In this document: positions 4,716 through 5,611 of the stretch, piece by piece | Numbering within the stretch: position 1 is the first letter of the stretch | Layout of the letters: each line of letters starts with the position of its first letter | From: Crocosphaera sp038442745 | GTDB lineage: Bacteria; Cyanobacteriota; Cyanobacteriia; Cyanobacteriales; Microcystaceae | Reading direction: 5' to 3' | Assembly (NCBI RefSeq): GCF_038442745.1 | Contig: NZ_JARVCN010000217.1 | Span: 1 to 5,611 of the forward strand | Length of the DNA stretch: 5,611 bases | Notes under the pieces: model-generated | Seen by the model: only the letters and a program-made list of their open reading frames with translations | What the model was told of the DNA's origin: nothing | Databases searched by the model: none | Position numbers and translations under genes: made by a program

Positions 4716-4755
4716 GGCTGTGAGTGTTTGCTTGCTGGGCTGGGAACTCACAGTC
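4716..4755. promoter_or_regulatory. Second inverted repeat, 8 perfect pairs extended to 10
   Basis: CTGTGAGT (4718-4725) and ACTCACAG (4746-4753) pair perfectly. A G-T and a G-C pair extend the stem outward. The 20-nt loop is G/T-rich (GTTTGCTTGCTGGGCTGG region). A competing pairing GTTCC (4709-4713) with GGAAC (4743-4747) is possible. It lies 12 bp from the preceding inverted repeat and 39 bp before the ATG at 4795, so it would be in the leader of that gene if transcription starts to its left. Confidence 0.55.
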
Positions 4756-4794
4756 GAACATTGTTGTATCAATTTAATACTATCCAATTTCTCC

Positions 4795-5475
4795 ATGAAA
4801 ATCACCGACTTTTGGAGTCATTTTGACGATTCTAGGCTACAAGAAGAGATATCCATACAATCTGGCTTCTCTACAATCCCAAACTGCACTTTAGCAGAAC
4901 TACAAGAGGTTGCTATCAACTATAGATGGCTAGTTAAGACCCACTCAAATCACCTTGCTTTGATGGTCTCACGATTAGAAGAAAGCGAACTAAAAAGCTT
5001 AATTGCTGATATATTGAACGACGAACAAGGAAATGGAAATTATAAAAAATCCCATTTATACCTGTGGGATAATTTTTTAAGAAGTATAGGAGTTAAACAT
5101 ATTCCTAAAGAAGAATACAGAGTAGATCCGATGATTTTAGTTATCAACAATAGTTCTCTTGACTTTATATTAGGAGCAGAAGGGCTTGGAACTGAGTGTG
5201 TATGTGCTGTTTATTTAGAGGTATTTGAGAGATTTATAAATCAACACCCTTTTATTATTAGGAATAAAGACAAAATTGATTACGAGTTTTTTGATATTCA
5301 CGTTAGAGGGGAGGATCAAGTCCACAAAATAAAGATTCGCAAAGCGGTTGAACAACTAATTAGGGAACAAAAAATTAATCCAAATTTGGTAATTATTGGC
5401 TACAATCACTCAAAGAAAACCTGGCGACAAACTTGGAATAAGTGGATTACTTTTGCTCAGCAAGTGCCGTCATAA
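4795..5475 (+). CDS. Heme-oxygenase-like diiron protein (CADD/DUF3865-like)
   Basis: A 226-residue, all-helical protein resembling the iron-containing redox enzymes with a heme-oxygenase fold (TenA, CADD, UndA, BesC). Family signature DEQG...SHLYLWDNFLRSIGV occurs at 76-100. Candidate metal ligands are E77, H87, E134, H169, D174 (or E173) and H177. The spacing resembles CADD (E81, H88, E142, H174, D178, H181), though the last cluster reads H-x3-E-D-x2-H, one residue longer than the usual H-x3-D-x2-H. Known members oxidise or cleave small organic molecules using iron and oxygen; the substrate here cannot be told. It is probably cytoplasmic, with no signal peptide. I chose ATG 4795: an in-frame TTG at 4714 would add 27 Cys/Leu-rich residues encoded by the inverted repeat, unlike the family. 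It is divergent from rep and likely cargo. Confidence 0.7.
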   Translation: MKITDFWSHFDDSRLQEEISIQSGFSTIPNCTLAELQEVAINYRWLVKTHSNHLALMVSRLEESELKSLIADILNDEQGNGNYKKSHLYLWDNFLRSIGVKHIPKEEYRVDPMILVINNSSLDFILGAEGLGTECVCAVYLEVFERFINQHPFIIRNKDKIDYEFFDIHVRGEDQVHKIKIRKAVEQLIREQKINPNLVIIGYNHSKKTWRQTWNKWITFAQQVPS

Positions 5476-5595
5476 TACCTTCTAGCACTAGATATCCCAG
5501 TTTTTTCGTGACTAATAAGAAAGTTTTCTAACAGACTGTAAGATAATACCTTGAAGTACAGGGCAAACGCATCTAAAATGTAGGCAGAATTAAGT

Positions 5596-5601
5596 TATAA
5601 T
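5596..5601 (+). promoter_or_regulatory. TATAAT -10 box at the right edge
   Basis: An exact TATAAT. At 17-bp spacing the -35 region (around 5573-5578, CTAAAA) is poor. It would drive something beyond the window, or, if the molecule is circular, transcription across the 40-bp repeat at 12-91. Nothing else was found in 5476-5611. Confidence 0.3.
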
Positions 5602-5611
5602 GTGTTCAAGA

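Noticed and set aside
4714..4794. 27-codon N-terminal extension of the diiron gene from TTG
   Set aside because: It translates the inverted repeat into a Cys/Leu-rich stretch unlike the family, and the ATG at 4795 gives a normal N-terminus.
5481..5506. TCTAG-CA-CTAGA followed by six T as a terminator of the diiron gene
   Set aside because: The loop is too short unless pairs are lost, leaving four weak pairs, and the T run is 8 bases after the stem.
1..5611. CRISPR array, insertion sequence, rRNA or tRNA genes
   Set aside because: No spaced repeats of CRISPR type, no transposase frame or terminal inverted repeats, and no structural RNA signatures seen.

Overview
The window looks like replication and accessory DNA of a cyanobacterial plasmid. 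The evidence is the low GC content by eye, long gene-poor spacers, many translation starts without a Shine-Dalgarno sequence, and small ribbon-helix-helix (RHH) regulators. One of these carries a CTWGDKPN segment that I associate with cyanobacterial RHH-like proteins. The centrepiece is one large multidomain replication-type ATPase. There is no complete HIP1 octamer (GCGATCGC), only near-matches, so I would not place it below phylum level. The odd length and gene set would fit a whole small plasmid, but I see no repeated ends that prove circularity.

Left part (1-1427): an exact 40-bp tandem duplication; a 69-residue CxxC protein on the minus strand (183-392); a 46-residue CopG-like RHH protein (614-754); a 64-residue membrane protein (871-1065); and a 99-residue helical, charged protein on the minus strand (1128-1427), which has one of only two clear Shine-Dalgarno sequences noted here. 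A perfect 20-bp palindrome (436-455) lies between the first two genes.

Middle (1428-2171): a divergent spacer with two perfect palindromes, at 1476-1490 and 1598-1610. The second sits at the predicted transcription start of an 85-residue RHH-like protein (1619-1876), as an autoregulatory operator would. A gene-free stretch follows, ending in a strong plus-strand terminator (2113-2159).

Replication module (2172-4713): a 775-residue minus-strand protein with a DnaB N-terminal-type domain, a RepA/RecA-like ATPase core, a winged helix, a long acidic Asp-Gln-rich segment and a short folded tail. The DNA of the acidic segment is packed with GATC sites and 9-bp tandem repeats, so an origin inside the gene is possible. 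Its leader holds a 19-codon reading frame with a good ribosome site that stops 14 nt before the rep start, which itself lacks one. Opposite this leader, a plus-strand promoter candidate and a hairpin-plus-T-tract terminator define a possible antisense RNA of about 140 nt. Together with the CopG-like protein this resembles the two-component copy-number control known from other plasmids (inference).

Right part (4684-5611): two adjacent hairpins, then a 226-residue protein that looks like a heme-oxygenase-like diiron enzyme (CADD/UndA/DUF3865-like fold) with a full set of candidate metal ligands, probably accessory cargo. A TATAAT box lies at the right edge.
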